A DNA stretch of 59,923 nt from JBBSBY01 sp038250835 (GCA_038250835.1 JBBSBY010000011.1:1-59923), one strand, 5' to 3'; positions 43,542-52,724 are shown, numbered from the stretch's first letter. The notes: generated from the sequence alone by a model not told the origin. A program made the numbers and translations.

Positions 43542-45023
43542 TCACTCAATTGACCATTCCACATTCTTTTCTTCTTTTTCTGAAACCTTCTCACCTTTAT
43601 TGCTTGCCTCTTTTCTAAAATATTGCGGTGTGGGACCGAACGATGTGTGAAACGGCATTTCGATGATTTTTATAATTGTCTCATCCGAACTTGGCTCAAG
43701 GTCGAGCTGGGACAAGAATCTCGGCGCCCCAGGCGATGTCGATTCGGACAGAGCGGAGGCCCAGTACACTTCCATATCGAATGATGTTTGAACATCCGGA
43801 CTTCTTGCCCATGACGCAAAACCCTCATCCGCTTCGGACTCTTCCATCCAATGAATTGATTCAGATTGCTCGTTCGGCGTCGGACTTTGTTGTCCGGCGA
43901 AAATCAAAGTTGATCGATATCTCCTACAATCGAATAGTCTGCGCGCCCATTCGGCAAAATATATGCCGGCAAGGATTAGGCCAATCCCCAAAGCAACTTC
44001 CAGCACATAAGCGAAAAAATGAAGCTTAAGGAATTCACTGTACGGCATCTCTATAACCGGCTTATTAAAATGCGTTAATCGAGAGAAGCCAAAACTTGTA
44101 AAAAGTATTATTAGCGGCAAATAAAGATAGATCGCCAATCCCGACGTGGTCCGCACGGCGCGAATTGAAGTTTCGAGCAAAGCGCCTGACACCTGAGGGG
44201 ATTCCATCGATTTCAATCGGATTGGTCTCTTGGCCGGGAAATCCTTAGGATTCAGCAACTTTCCACCTTCTTCGAACATCGCCAAAAACATGTTTGGGGC
44301 TCCCGTCCCGTAAACCGAAAATCGATGAGAACTCCGGCTGAACGATCTACGTTGAAGTGGGAATTGTGTAATCATTATTATGAGATTGATTACTAAGACG
44401 ACTCCTATGAGCGCATACAATGAAGTAGGCGCAGGCACGTAATAGGTAACGCTGGAGTGTAGATATTTAGAAATGAGCGCAGGCAGCGCTCGTAATCCCG
44501 AATAGGTTAGGAAAATAAAGACCCCTAAGAACAAAATCTTTACACACGACTTTGCTATGACGCCGATTATTTCATAAGATAAAGGGCTCAAAGCTCGTGC
44601 CTGCCCCCACATTTCAGATAACTTTTTGACGAAAAAAGAATACTCTTTCCAGTACTGGGCTTCGCCGGTGCGCAATGATTCTGCGACTGTTCCCTCGGCT
44701 TTAAAATCCGTGACTTCGGAGTCCTTTCGAAGGCTGCCCAGAGTTTCCGACAAACCGGAAATTATCCAAATACCGCCGATGATCACGGCAATTAATGAGC
44801 TTACGACACGCACAAAAGTAACAAAAATCAGCGGAGTTGATTTTTGGGTTTTCAGACCTATGTCGGGCGGGAGTGAAAATGGAAGATATGGAGAATACTG
44901 AGTCCATAGGGACTTAACTGTCGCAACACCATCCCACATTATTAGTGTCCCGGCGATGATGAAAACCAATCCAAAAAGTGTCCGGCCGCCCAGCAAAAGC
45001 CAGGCTCTATCAGCGGTTGACAT
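43542..45023 (-). CDS. Hypothetical multi-span membrane protein
   Basis: A 493-residue protein with about six hydrophobic segments: LLLGGRTLFGLVFIIAGTLI, a second with VVSSLIAVIIGGIWII, then ILFLGVFIFLTYSGL, LYALIGVVLVINLIIMI, YLYLPLIILFTSFGF and VALGIGLILAGIYFA. A loop of about 60 residues lies between the second and third, and an acidic soluble C-terminus closes the protein. No family was recognised. The start at 45023 (MSTADRAW) precedes the first span closely; an upstream start at 45089 is possible but gives an unlikely Cys-rich leader. It converges on acsE and shows no operon partner. Confidence 0.6.
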   Translation of the reverse strand: MSTADRAWLLLGGRTLFGLVFIIAGTLIMWDGVATVKSLWTQYSPYLPFSLPPDIGLKTQKSTPLIFVTFVRVVSSLIAVIIGGIWIISGLSETLGSLRKDSEVTDFKAEGTVAESLRTGEAQYWKEYSFFVKKLSEMWGQARALSPLSYEIIGVIAKSCVKILFLGVFIFLTYSGLRALPALISKYLHSSVTYYVPAPTSLYALIGVVLVINLIIMITQFPLQRRSFSRSSHRFSVYGTGAPNMFLAMFEEGGKLLNPKDFPAKRPIRLKSMESPQVSGALLETSIRAVRTTSGLAIYLYLPLIILFTSFGFSRLTHFNKPVIEMPYSEFLKLHFFAYVLEVALGIGLILAGIYFAEWARRLFDCRRYRSTLIFAGQQSPTPNEQSESIHWMEESEADEGFASWARSPDVQTSFDMEVYWASALSESTSPGAPRFLSQLDLEPSSDETIIKIIEMPFHTSFGPTPQYFRKEASNKGEKVSEKEEKNVEWSIE

Positions 45024-45329
45024 AAGATCAGCCCCCAGACGATTACATAATTGCATTCGCACACATACCCCAGAGGTTGGTATCATCAAACGAGATCAAA
45101 AATTAAGCGTCCTCGAAGGCATTATCATTGTTGATATTTGCGCGTAAATTCAGATTATGTTATACATTCTGCCGCCATAATGCTAATGAATAATCGCGCT
45201 CCGAAAAACAGAGTAAGTGTGAGCGCCGGAAAGTCCGCGACTTCCATTACTTCAACATAGACTCATCTATTGAGCCAATGTCCGCTACTTCAGTTAAAAA
45301 CTTCCGAACGCCTTGATCGTGGGGTTGTC
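45024..45329. other. Divergent intergenic region
   Basis: Upstream region of the minus-strand membrane protein and of the plus-strand secreted protein. A stretch near 45215-45240 (GAGCGCCGGAAAGTCCGCGAC) recalls an RNase P RNA word by eye, but the rest of that RNA is absent. Confidence 0.35.
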
Positions 45330-45797
45330 ATGAATTTTTCACGTAAGTCTATACTTCTTGCTTTTTCCGTTTTAGTTTTCGTCATTTTATCGGTAATTTA
45401 TGTTCAAGATCATCAGAAAGTGGTTGCAGCCGACAATCCAGTGAACCCTCTGGTGGGTGTGTGGGAAATCTATCAGACCAAGGCGCACGGTAAGCCATAT
45501 GCGGCGTCATATAACGGTAGGCCATTTGTGAGCAAAGGTCAGAACGCTTTTACCCTGATACTTGATTACAAGAATGACGGAACTTTTAAGCGTACTTCCA
45601 GAGTCGGCGCCAATGAAACAGCGCAAGAAGGGACCTGGAAACTGGATGGAAAGGAGCTGCGCCAGAAAGTGGCGCAAGATCCAAAGGAAGAAGTTTTGTA
45701 TCTGAGATTTGATAGCCCGAATCAGTTTACCTCTGTTGAAGTCTTTGAGAATTGCTCCGATCCGGGACTATTTGCCAGATTTATAAGAGTCCGTTAA
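45330..45797 (+). CDS. Exported protein with a lipocalin-like beta domain
   Basis: A 155-residue protein. The start at 45330 gives a typical N-terminal signal anchor (MNFSRKSILLAFSVLVFVIL), with possible cleavage after the VVAA near residue 34. The mature part (PLVGVWEIYQTKA, FTLILDYKNDGTFKRTS, EGTWKLDGKELRQ, VLYLRFDSPNQF) has the strand and Gly-Thr-Trp pattern of small lipocalin-like sensor or binding domains. The ligand is unknown. Its last four bases overlap the end of the convergent DUF2156 gene. Confidence 0.6.
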   Translation: MNFSRKSILLAFSVLVFVILSVIYVQDHQKVVAADNPVNPLVGVWEIYQTKAHGKPYAASYNGRPFVSKGQNAFTLILDYKNDGTFKRTSRVGANETAQEGTWKLDGKELRQKVAQDPKEEVLYLRFDSPNQFTSVEVFENCSDPGLFARFIRVR

Positions 45798-46699
45798 TCA
45801 TTTTGCATTTTCGAGTCATTCTTCTCGTATATGTTAAACTTTTCTACCATATGATGTGGAAAATACGATTCCTTTGCTTTTCTTAGTCCTTCCACTCCTA
45901 AATCTTGCTCACGATTCACGAATTTAATATTCGGCCAGGCGTTTACTAGGAAGAGCTGGTTAATAAGTGGATACAGCCCCCGAATTCTCGGGTTTGCCTT
46001 TTCTACGTGGATAACGACCGTTTCAGGGTTAAGTAGCTCGCCGAAAGTAAAGGCCTCGACCATACCATTGACCAAAATAGCGCCGCCTTTTAATTCAAGA
46101 AATTCGAAATTACATAGCGCCTGATATATCGCCTTGTCTTCTTCAGTCAAGTCATCGCTTTCAGCGCAGTTCCTGAATTCGCACCAGTCTTCCTGCAACG
46201 CCAAAGCCGCCTCTATTATTTCACCTTTGAGGTCTTTGTATTCAAATTGATATTTCTTCTTAAAGCTATTAATATGATTTTTCTTTTTATGAAACCTGTT
46301 TCCTCGCAATTTAGTCAATTCATCTACCAAATACACATAATCGCTATTGTCACGATCTAAAACTACGTCGTATAAATCCCTATCAACATCTGTTTTCACA
46401 AACGATTTGGCTGCCCTTGCGATGCGAGGTTCAGGAGACAATTGTCTTAATTTGTTGAAAAGATGAAACAGCCCCTTTTGCTTGTCTCCAAGACCAATCG
46501 GCGGCAAACCAAAGTAATCTCCATCATCCGTGCGCATAATTATACAAAGCAAATCACCTGAGACTGCCCACATCGGTTCATAACGTTTCCTCCACATGAA
46601 CAAGTTTGTAAATGTTGTTTCCGAAGTCTCCTGAGGATCGGCATGAAGATATTCCATAAAGATCGATCTATCAATAATTTCAATAGGTTTAAAATCCAT
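45794..46699 (-). CDS. DUF2156 (phosphatidylglycerol lysyltransferase C-terminal domain) protein
   Basis: A 301-residue soluble protein of the DUF2156 family, which has a double GNAT-like fold and is the catalytic half of aminoacyl-phosphatidylglycerol synthases. The pattern is clear: IEIIDRSIFMEYLHADPQET, TNLFMWRKRY, LTKLRGNRFHKKKNHINSFK, GAILVNGMVEAFTFGELL and HVEKANPRIRGLYPLINQLF. The membrane flippase half of MprF is missing, so lipid lysylation is uncertain and the acceptor is unknown. The start at 46699 follows CCGGAGAA; the frame extends to 46756 without a better site. Confidence 0.85.
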   Translation of the reverse strand: MDFKPIEIIDRSIFMEYLHADPQETSETTFTNLFMWRKRYEPMWAVSGDLLCIIMRTDDGDYFGLPPIGLGDKQKGLFHLFNKLRQLSPEPRIARAAKSFVKTDVDRDLYDVVLDRDNSDYVYLVDELTKLRGNRFHKKKNHINSFKKKYQFEYKDLKGEIIEAALALQEDWCEFRNCAESDDLTEEDKAIYQALCNFEFLELKGGAILVNGMVEAFTFGELLNPETVVIHVEKANPRIRGLYPLINQLFLVNAWPNIKFVNREQDLGVEGLRKAKESYFPHHMVEKFNIYEKNDSKMQND

Positions 46700-47116
46700 A
46701 TAATTCTCCGGATGAGCAATTGGCCAATTGCTCACTGGATTTAATTCTTTTCTCATTCTATCCTCTATGGGTTTGTGGTGCTTATAACTTTTGTTTTAGG
46801 ACAAACCCCTACCCGATAATGTTTCCCCACGCATAATTCCAAGAGGCAAATTCACGTGTGGTTTTAATAAGTAATCTACAGCCCTTCTCCAAAACGCTGT
46901 GGGTGGTCGCCTTCTTTTAGTGTTGCAGGCGAAAGCCACCGGCGCTGACTAAGCAACCAAACTTGAAAATGAACATGAGTGACGGGGGAAGAAGAATACA
47001 GTAGTAAAATATATCGTCATTGCGCAAATACATTAACCCCCTGAATCCCCCTTGTCAGGGGGAGTTAAATCCTTGCAACGGCGCTGACTCTATCGTTTTA
47101 AATGCCGAATATAATT
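46700..47116. other. Gene-poor region with palindromic element copy
   Basis: On the minus strand a short protein-like run (HSVLEKGCRLLIKTTREFAS) near 46800-46900 has no start and may be a decayed gene. GGCGCTGAC occurs at about 46945 and again at about 47081. A copy of the dispersed palindromic element is at 47034-47069. Confidence 0.4.
47034..47069 (-). repeat. Dispersed short palindromic element, copy B
   Basis: On the minus strand CCCCCTGACAAGGGGGAT is followed by TCAGGGGGTTAATG. CCCCCTTGTCAGGGGG forms a tight hairpin. It aligns with copies at 12342-12372 and 52602-52642. It lies just downstream of leuA and may also terminate it. Confidence 0.55.
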
Positions 47117-48658
47117 CTATAGACGCACAGAGGGGGCTCTAAGCTGTCGTTTGGACAAATAATCCAATCTGTTCAAGGCGTTCACCATAGCCTTAGCGGC
47201 TGCGACAAGGATATCCTCATGAGCGCCTTTACCCGTGCTTATTGCGCCGTCCTCTTCGAGCCTGATGGTGACTTCGCCTAATGCGTCCGTCCCACCGGTG
47301 ATTGCGCTGATTGCGAATCTTTTTAGAGTCGGACGTCTGCCGGTAAGCTTTAATATTGCGTTATAAGTGGCGTCTACAGGTCCGTTTCCAAGCTCTGCTC
47401 CGTGGAATTCGGTTCCCTCCACCAGCATCCGCACAGTCGCGGTAGGCACGACATCCGACCCCGACATTACCGTCAACGACAAAAGCTTATAGGTTTCGGT
47501 GGTTCTTAAAACCTCTTCAGCGATGATCGCTTCGATGTCCTCATCAAAGATTGTCTTTTTTCGATCCGCAAGATCTTTAAAACGTGTAAAAGTTTTATTG
47601 GTTTCTTCTTCAGTCAAGTCATAGCCAAGGGTTTTAATTCTTTCCTTAAAGGCGTGCCGACCCGAATGTTTTCCAAGAATCAACGTCGATTTGGCGATGC
47701 CCACCGACGCGGGGTCTATGATCTCGTAAGTAGTGCGTTCCTTGATCACTCCATCCTGATGAATGCCGCTTTCATGGGCAAACGCATTGGCGCCGACGAT
47801 GGCTTTATTGGGCTGGACGGACATCCCGGTTATCGAGGTAACTAAACGGCTCGTGTGAAAGATTTGTTCAGTGACAATGTCGGTGTGAACATCTAAAACA
47901 TTTTTGCGAGTCTTAAGGAACATGGCAATTTCTTCAAGGGCGGCATTTCCTGCGCGCTCACCAATGCCGTTGATGGTGCATTCCACTTGCCGTGCGCCGG
48001 CTCTGATTCCGGCAAGAGAATTCGCGACGCCCAATCCTAAATCATTGTGACAATGAACCGAAATGATCACATTATCGATATTTTTGACCGTGGACTTAAC
48101 CTTGCTCACGAGCGCAAAGATTTCCTCCGGGTGTGAATACCCTACTGTGTCGGGTATATTGATTGTTCCGGCGCCCTCATCAACAGCCACTTGGATTACT
48201 TGACACAAATAATCGGGATCGCTCCTGGTGGCATCTTCACAGGAAAACTCTACCCAATCACTCAAGGACCGAGCAAGTTTTACAGCCTGCCGCGCGCGAT
48301 CGAGAACCTCTTCTCTGGACATTCTAAGCTTATGCTGGAGATGAATATCGCTGGTGGCCAGAAAAGTGTGGATTCCCGGATTGGCGCCTTTCTCTACGGC
48401 TCTCCACGCAGTGTAAATGTCCTCGGCCACGGATCTGGCAAGACCTACCACACGAGATTTCTTCAGTTCTCTCGATATTCTGCCGACACTCTCGCGGTCT
48501 CCTTCGGAACTTGCCGGGAATCCCGCTTCGATTATGTCAACTCCAAGCTTTTCCAATTGCCGAGCCAACTGCAGTTTTTCATGTTGATTCATTGTCGCGC
48601 CGGGCGATTGTTCTCCATCACGCAAAGTAGTGTCGAATATGAGTACTTTTTCCGACAT
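47117..48658 (-). CDS. leuA: 2-isopropylmalate synthase
   Basis: A 513-residue enzyme condensing acetyl-CoA and 2-oxoisovalerate, the first step of leucine synthesis. The start at 48658 follows GGAGG directly; the frame extends to 48748 without a site. The TIM-barrel begins FDTTLRDGEQSPGATMN (Arg and Asp of the active site), with the metal-binding HCHNDLGLGVAN and GIGERAGNAALEE. The C-terminal LeuA allosteric domain ends FAISAITGGTDALGEVTIRL. That domain and the motif order favour isopropylmalate over citramalate synthase, though the pair is hard to separate by eye. It follows pssA and a small Zn-ribbon gene on the same strand. Confidence 0.9.
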   Translation of the reverse strand: MSEKVLIFDTTLRDGEQSPGATMNQHEKLQLARQLEKLGVDIIEAGFPASSEGDRESVGRISRELKKSRVVGLARSVAEDIYTAWRAVEKGANPGIHTFLATSDIHLQHKLRMSREEVLDRARQAVKLARSLSDWVEFSCEDATRSDPDYLCQVIQVAVDEGAGTINIPDTVGYSHPEEIFALVSKVKSTVKNIDNVIISVHCHNDLGLGVANSLAGIRAGARQVECTINGIGERAGNAALEEIAMFLKTRKNVLDVHTDIVTEQIFHTSRLVTSITGMSVQPNKAIVGANAFAHESGIHQDGVIKERTTYEIIDPASVGIAKSTLILGKHSGRHAFKERIKTLGYDLTEEETNKTFTRFKDLADRKKTIFDEDIEAIIAEEVLRTTETYKLLSLTVMSGSDVVPTATVRMLVEGTEFHGAELGNGPVDATYNAILKLTGRRPTLKRFAISAITGGTDALGEVTIRLEEDGAISTGKGAHEDILVAAAKAMVNALNRLDYLSKRQLRAPSVRL

Positions 48659-48801
48659 TGGATCCTCCAACGATGTGCCGTAATCTACTAGCCGTAGAGA
48701 TTTGAGTTTAATGTTTGATAAACGGAAGGACTGATAACGAAGAGTCACATTAGGAAAGAATCTTCCGACGTCTAATTCCGTTGCCCAAATGAGTAAACAA
48801 C

Positions 48802-49428
48802 CTATATCTCATTATTTTCAAACTGTTTCAAGTACACGGCAACAGCTTCGGAAACGGCTTCGGATAAATCTCCACCTAAGGCGTTCAATTCATTGAACAA
48901 ATCTATATGAATCTGAACGGTAATTTTAATATGGTTTTTCTTAGTTGAAAAAGTTCGTGCTTCCACGGGCTCCGTGCTCTTGGATTTCACCGATTCGTAT
49001 GCCGTCCACTGGGATGTGTCCACCTCTTCGTTACCATCGAATGCGTCTATGGCTTTAGGTTTGGCTGCTTTGAGATTGCCCACAGTTGAACCGGTCTGAA
49101 GCGCCGGCATCTGCGCATGCGTTTTGGATTCGGACTGCTTTTCATCAAATTTCGACAGAATAACGCCACATTGAGGACATTCGTCGAATTTGAAAAACTG
49201 CGGCATCTTGCACACAGGGCATCTGAACACCTCAAAGGCAACGTAATGTTCCGTAAGCGGCATCCGCTCATCAAGCTCCGCAGGGGTAAGCATGCCGGTA
49301 GTAACAAGCTGTTTAAGGACCGCCTGAAAGCTTCGGGCATTAAAATTATATTTTTTGAGTATGTCCAAATCAGTCATCCCGGATCTGATATCGCTCAGAA
49401 GTTCTTTAGAATTAATTTGTCTTTTCAT
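48802..49428 (-). CDS. Hypothetical protein with N-terminal helical repeat and zinc ribbon
   Basis: A 208-residue protein. Residues 1-60 (SKELLSDIRSGMTDLDILKK, then LVTTGMLTPAELDERMP) form a helical unit I have seen at the head of several Deltaproteobacterial proteins of unknown role. Next comes a zinc ribbon, CPVCKMPQFFKFDECPQCG, at about residues 74-92. A Lys/Ser-rich linker leads to a C-terminal segment (IKITVQIHIDLFNELNALGG) that resembles a ribbon-helix-helix. A regulator is plausible. Between pssA and leuA on the same strand. Confidence 0.65.
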   Translation of the reverse strand: MKRQINSKELLSDIRSGMTDLDILKKYNFNARSFQAVLKQLVTTGMLTPAELDERMPLTEHYVAFEVFRCPVCKMPQFFKFDECPQCGVILSKFDEKQSESKTHAQMPALQTGSTVGNLKAAKPKAIDAFDGNEEVDTSQWTAYESVKSKSTEPVEARTFSTKKNHIKITVQIHIDLFNELNALGGDLSEAVSEAVAVYLKQFENNEI

Positions 49429-49446
49429 TAGAATATCCGAGTAGGT

Positions 49447-50355
49447 TCACGGTTTAGATAGCTCATCGACAGGTGTTGGTTCTACTGCAACCGGATCATC
49501 CGTTTTGAGAGATTGCTGTTCGACGCCGTCAGCGGCAGGCGGAGCGGATGACGACGTTCGAGTTTTGCGACGACGCGCGTACAAGACTATTGTCAATATT
49601 GGTCCCGAAATTACGTAAGCTGCGCAGAGTAAAAATGGTATTACAAACGGGGCAACGGCAACTAAAGCCATGAGCAAAACAAAGGCCACCGTCGAACTGA
49701 ACGGCTGCCTGCGAACTATAGTTAAATCCTTGAACGCATGGAACTTTATGGAACTCACCATGAAAACGGCCATGGTGGTATTCAAAATCAGCAACAATAT
49801 TTGATACTCATCCGGATTGATTTCCATCCTATAAAAAAACAGAACCGTAGTAGCCATCATTACGGCCGCGGCCGGAATCGGTAAGCCATTGAAGCGTTTA
49901 GGATCTATTACTCCGGATTGGACATTGAAGCGCGCTAGTCTTAGCGCGCCGCAAGCGACAAATAAAAATGAACTGGCCCAGCCAAAACTGCCGAGCGGAG
50001 CCAAAGCCCATATATAAATTATTACGGCAGGAGCAACACCAAAGGAGATGACATCCGCCAGGGAGTCCAGCTCCAAGCCGAAGCGAGTTGTCGTGTTAGT
50101 TAAGCGAGCCACCTTGCCGTCTATTCCGTCAAAAAAACCCGCAACTAAAATGAGAGCCGCCGCTATAGCGAATTGTCCTTTGGTGGAAAGAATAATTGCG
50201 TAAAAAGCAAAAAAAATACTTGTCAATGTCAGCAGCGAAGGCAGAATGAAAATACCCTTTTTTAACGGTATTTTCTTTCTGGGCGGCTTATTGATGTAAT
50301 AATCATCGTCCGTATATTTGCGGCGCCTAAAGAAGGGTTTACGTTTCTTAGCCAT
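49447..50355 (-). CDS. pssA: CDP-diacylglycerol-serine O-phosphatidyltransferase
   Basis: A 302-residue integral membrane enzyme that makes phosphatidylserine, the precursor of phosphatidylethanolamine. The CDP-alcohol phosphotransferase signature D-G-x2-A-R-x8-G-x3-D-x3-D is visible in DGIDGKVARL and RFGLELDSLADVISFG (about residues 78-105). At least seven hydrophobic segments follow a basic N-terminus (MAKKRKPFFRRRKYTDDDYY). The Pro/Ser-rich tail is longer than usual. The gene order pssA - zinc ribbon protein - leuA is consistent with one transcript. Confidence 0.92.
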   Translation of the reverse strand: MAKKRKPFFRRRKYTDDDYYINKPPRKKIPLKKGIFILPSLLTLTSIFFAFYAIILSTKGQFAIAAALILVAGFFDGIDGKVARLTNTTTRFGLELDSLADVISFGVAPAVIIYIWALAPLGSFGWASSFLFVACGALRLARFNVQSGVIDPKRFNGLPIPAAAVMMATTVLFFYRMEINPDEYQILLLILNTTMAVFMVSSIKFHAFKDLTIVRRQPFSSTVAFVLLMALVAVAPFVIPFLLCAAYVISGPILTIVLYARRRKTRTSSSAPPAADGVEQQSLKTDDPVAVEPTPVDELSKP

Positions 50356-50731
50356 TAATGATCCCGGGCGGATTGCCCTTTGGTGATTTTGTCTCGCGTA
50401 ATCATTTCACTAATAGTGATAAAACTAGATCCGTAACTCAGGTAAATGTAGTAATCCTTTGTATCCCTCTTCAGTTTTAAAGGGAATTACGTGGAGACTT
50501 TTCGATAAGGTAGAAAGAGAAATGAACTAAGTCAACGTCTCTGATCTTTGCAATCTTGCAGCCGACCTACGGAGATGTCAAACGAAGACGGTTTCATAAT
50601 AAATGGGACCTGGATATGTTCCTCTCCAAATCCGAAATCATAAACCTCACGATTTCCATTAAGCATTATTATAGCATTAACGACACCTTAATAACACTTC
50701 CAAAGCAGAGTCTCATAACTCGGCGTGAAGG
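50356..50731. other. Intergenic region between rhomboid gene and pssA
   Basis: No gene, hairpin with T-tract or repeat was recognised. It should contain the pssA promoter on the minus strand. Confidence 0.4.
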
Positions 50732-51460
50732 TTAGCGCGCCTCCCCTCGGCCGTAACGCCCATCATACCACGCGGCGTTTGTGACATTGGGGTTTTTCGG
50801 AAAAAGAAACAGGAGCGCAATACCTATGACAAAGCCTCCCATATGAGCCCAGTAAGCGACTCCCGCCGTGTCTTTCGCCGCAGCGCCAAATTCCGCTGCG
50901 CCGCTCACAAGCTGAAAACCAAACCAGAGGATCAAAAAGAGGAATGCGGGTAATTCCACAAATCTGACTATCACGAAAATAAATAACAATGTGTAAACTC
51001 GAGCGTGCGGATAACTAATCAGGTAAGCGCCAAGAACTCCCGAAATAGCTCCACTTGCCCCAATTGTCGGCATATTTGAAGCAGGGTGGAAAATAACGTG
51101 AATTAATGTCGCGCCGATACCGCAGAGCAAGTAAAAAATCAGGTACTTGAAGTGCCCTAATCGATCCTCGATATTATCTCCGAAGATCCATAGAAACCAC
51201 ATATTTCCAATCAAGTGCATCCAGCCGCCATGCATAAAAATTGAGGTAAACATCGGAATCATAACATTGCGGCTGAATCCTCCGGGGAAATGGTGAAAGG
51301 CCGTTACATGCGCAGGCGTTAAGCCATACACAGTGACGAAGTGTTCAAGATAAGACCCCAGAGACAATTCATATAAAAACACCAGCGTGTTAACAATTAT
51401 CAAAATAAAAGTAACAATTGGAAAGCTGCCGGATGGGGTGCTGTCTCTTAATGGAAACAT
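50732..51460 (-). CDS. Rhomboid family intramembrane serine protease
   Basis: A 242-residue protein with six or seven membrane spans. The catalytic Ser is in GASGAISGVLGAYL (about residues 130-143) and the catalytic His in AHMGGFVIGIALLF near the end. The HGGWMHLIGNMWFLWIFGDN segment with its conserved His, Asn and Trp is the rhomboid L1 region. It cleaves membrane-spanning substrates within the bilayer; targets are unknown. GTGAGG precedes the ATG. It starts 14 bases after the Mrp gene stop, so the two form a unit. Confidence 0.92.
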   Translation of the reverse strand: MFPLRDSTPSGSFPIVTFILIIVNTLVFLYELSLGSYLEHFVTVYGLTPAHVTAFHHFPGGFSRNVMIPMFTSIFMHGGWMHLIGNMWFLWIFGDNIEDRLGHFKYLIFYLLCGIGATLIHVIFHPASNMPTIGASGAISGVLGAYLISYPHARVYTLLFIFVIVRFVELPAFLFLILWFGFQLVSGAAEFGAAAKDTAGVAYWAHMGGFVIGIALLFLFPKNPNVTNAAWYDGRYGRGEAR

Positions 51461-51474
51461 ATCGGCCTCACTGT

Positions 51475-52338
51475 TTAGTGCTTCTTCATGCGTGGCGGGG
51501 CCAACCGTAGTATTGGACCGATTATTTGTTCAAACGCCTGAGCCGCTTTTGAAGTAGGGTGTTCCAGGACAAACGGCTTGCCGTCATCTCCGGATATTAC
51601 CATCCTGGGATCAAACGGTATGCGGCCTAAAAAACGAAAGCCGGTTTCCCTTGCCAAGCGTTCCCCCCCGCCTGACTTGAATATTTGGTGCTCCGCTCCA
51701 CAATCCGGACAAACAAAAGTAGCCATGTTTTCAATTACGCCGAAAACCGGCATCTCCAGATTTTTACAGAAACGTATGGACTTCTTCACATCCTTGAGAG
51801 CAACCTGCTGCGGGGTGGTGACGATTATAGCCTGGGATCTAGGCGGCGCCATTTGGCATATTGACAGCGGTTCGTCGCCGGTTCCAGGGGGCGCATCCAC
51901 TATCAGGAAATCCAGCTCACCCCAATCGACCTCCGCGATAAACTGATGAATCATACGATGCTTCAACGGACCACGCCAAATCACCGCCTCATTGGACTGA
52001 TCTCCTGTAACGAACTCGATGGACATGACTTTCAAATTGTCGTTGTATCTTACGGGAACCAAACCTTTTTCGTTGGAGCCCTTTGCCTGGATCCCTTCGA
52101 GGTTAAGCATTGTCGGAACGCTTGGGCCGTGGAGATCTATGTCCAACAACCCTACTTGTTTATCCGCAGCCGCCAGCGCCGCCGCTAGATTGACTGCAAC
52201 CGTACTTTTACCTACCCCCCCTTTCCCGGAAAGCACCATCAAAGTATTCTCAATTTTCGTCAATGTGTCTGTTTCCATGAGATCTTGTCGCAATTCTTCC
52301 AATTCTTCTTTGGTTAATCTTTTCTTTTCTTCAGTCAT
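51475..52338 (-). CDS. Mrp/NBP35-type P-loop ATPase, iron-sulfur cluster carrier
   Basis: A 287-residue deviant-Walker P-loop ATPase of the Mrp/ApbC/Nbp35 family, which carries and inserts [4Fe-4S] clusters. The P-loop is GKGGVGKSTVAVNLA (about residues 39-53), DAPPGTGDEPLS is the conserved Mrp motif, and FVCPDCGAEH supplies the two-Cys cluster site. TAGGAG precedes the ATG. Insertion of nickel into CODH is done by CooC, a relative, but the Mrp motifs here point to the Fe-S carrier and not to CooC. It heads a unit with the rhomboid gene. Confidence 0.93.
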   Translation of the reverse strand: MTEEKKRLTKEELEELRQDLMETDTLTKIENTLMVLSGKGGVGKSTVAVNLAAALAAADKQVGLLDIDLHGPSVPTMLNLEGIQAKGSNEKGLVPVRYNDNLKVMSIEFVTGDQSNEAVIWRGPLKHRMIHQFIAEVDWGELDFLIVDAPPGTGDEPLSICQMAPPRSQAIIVTTPQQVALKDVKKSIRFCKNLEMPVFGVIENMATFVCPDCGAEHQIFKSGGGERLARETGFRFLGRIPFDPRMVISGDDGKPFVLEHPTSKAAQAFEQIIGPILRLAPPRMKKH

Positions 52339-52379
52339 AAACTCCTACCTTTGTAATTATCAGAGTACGGAATAATTTA

Positions 52380-52517
52380 TTACTCTATATTGTGCCGTAA
52401 ATTCATAATCGTCAATTCCGATGAGGCAAATTCTATTATCCGCACCTTTTCGCCATAGCGACGAAAGTCGCCGTCCATGAGGTAAAGTATTCTTAAAAGC
52501 AACCGGTTAGCCGGCAT
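52380..52517 (-). CDS. Possible 45-aa protein upstream of the Mrp gene
   Basis: An ATG at 52517 opens a 45-residue frame (MPANRLLLRILYLMDGDF ... GEKVRIIEFASSELTIMNL) with a balanced, protein-like composition, ending 42 bases before the Mrp start. A GGGAGA lies about 12 bases upstream, rather far. No family recognised. It could be a real small gene or the tail of a decayed one. Confidence 0.4.
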   Translation of the reverse strand: MPANRLLLRILYLMDGDFRRYGEKVRIIEFASSELTIMNLRHNIE

Positions 52518-52601
52518 TATACAAAACCATCTCCCGGCTACCGGAGAACGCTTACTTTAGCTGAAAACAAAGATGGAATGAGCGACAAAGGGCTACGAAG
52601 T

Positions 52602-52642
52602 CCCAAAAATAAGGGAGATTTAGGGGTTAATGTCTGGCGCAA
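52602..52642 (+). repeat. Dispersed short palindromic element, copy C (degenerate)
   Basis: GAAGTCCC, a short AT spacer, then AAGGGAGATTTAGGGGTTAA follows the same order as copies at 12342-12372 and 47034-47069. The hairpin is weaker here. Confidence 0.4.
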
Positions 52643-52694
52643 TGAACCAATCTCCTGGAATCGGACAAAACTTCAATATTTAATATACGCACAT

Positions 52695-52724
52695 AAAACA
52701 AAAAGCCGCCTGGAAGAGGCGGCC
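52695..52724 (-). terminator. Intrinsic terminator of the kor-hdr operon
   Basis: On the minus strand a 7-bp GC-rich stem (GCCGCCT / AGGCGGC) with a 5-base loop is followed by TTTTTGTTTT, about 55 bases after the hdrB stop. Confidence 0.85.

Noticed and set aside
45215..45245. Sequence recalling an RNase P RNA word (GGAAAGTCC)
   Set aside because: The other conserved helices and the matching 3' part are not found nearby.
51475..52338. The Mrp-type ATPase considered as the CODH nickel-insertion factor CooC
   Set aside because: The DAPPGTGDEPLS motif and the C-terminal C-x-x-C fit Mrp/ApbC, and it is 8 kb away in a unit with a rhomboid gene.
52440..52560. GNRA-like hairpin and CCGG-rich pairing upstream of the Mrp gene, considered as a riboswitch
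   Set aside because: The same bases read as a clean 45-codon frame, and no known riboswitch consensus fits.
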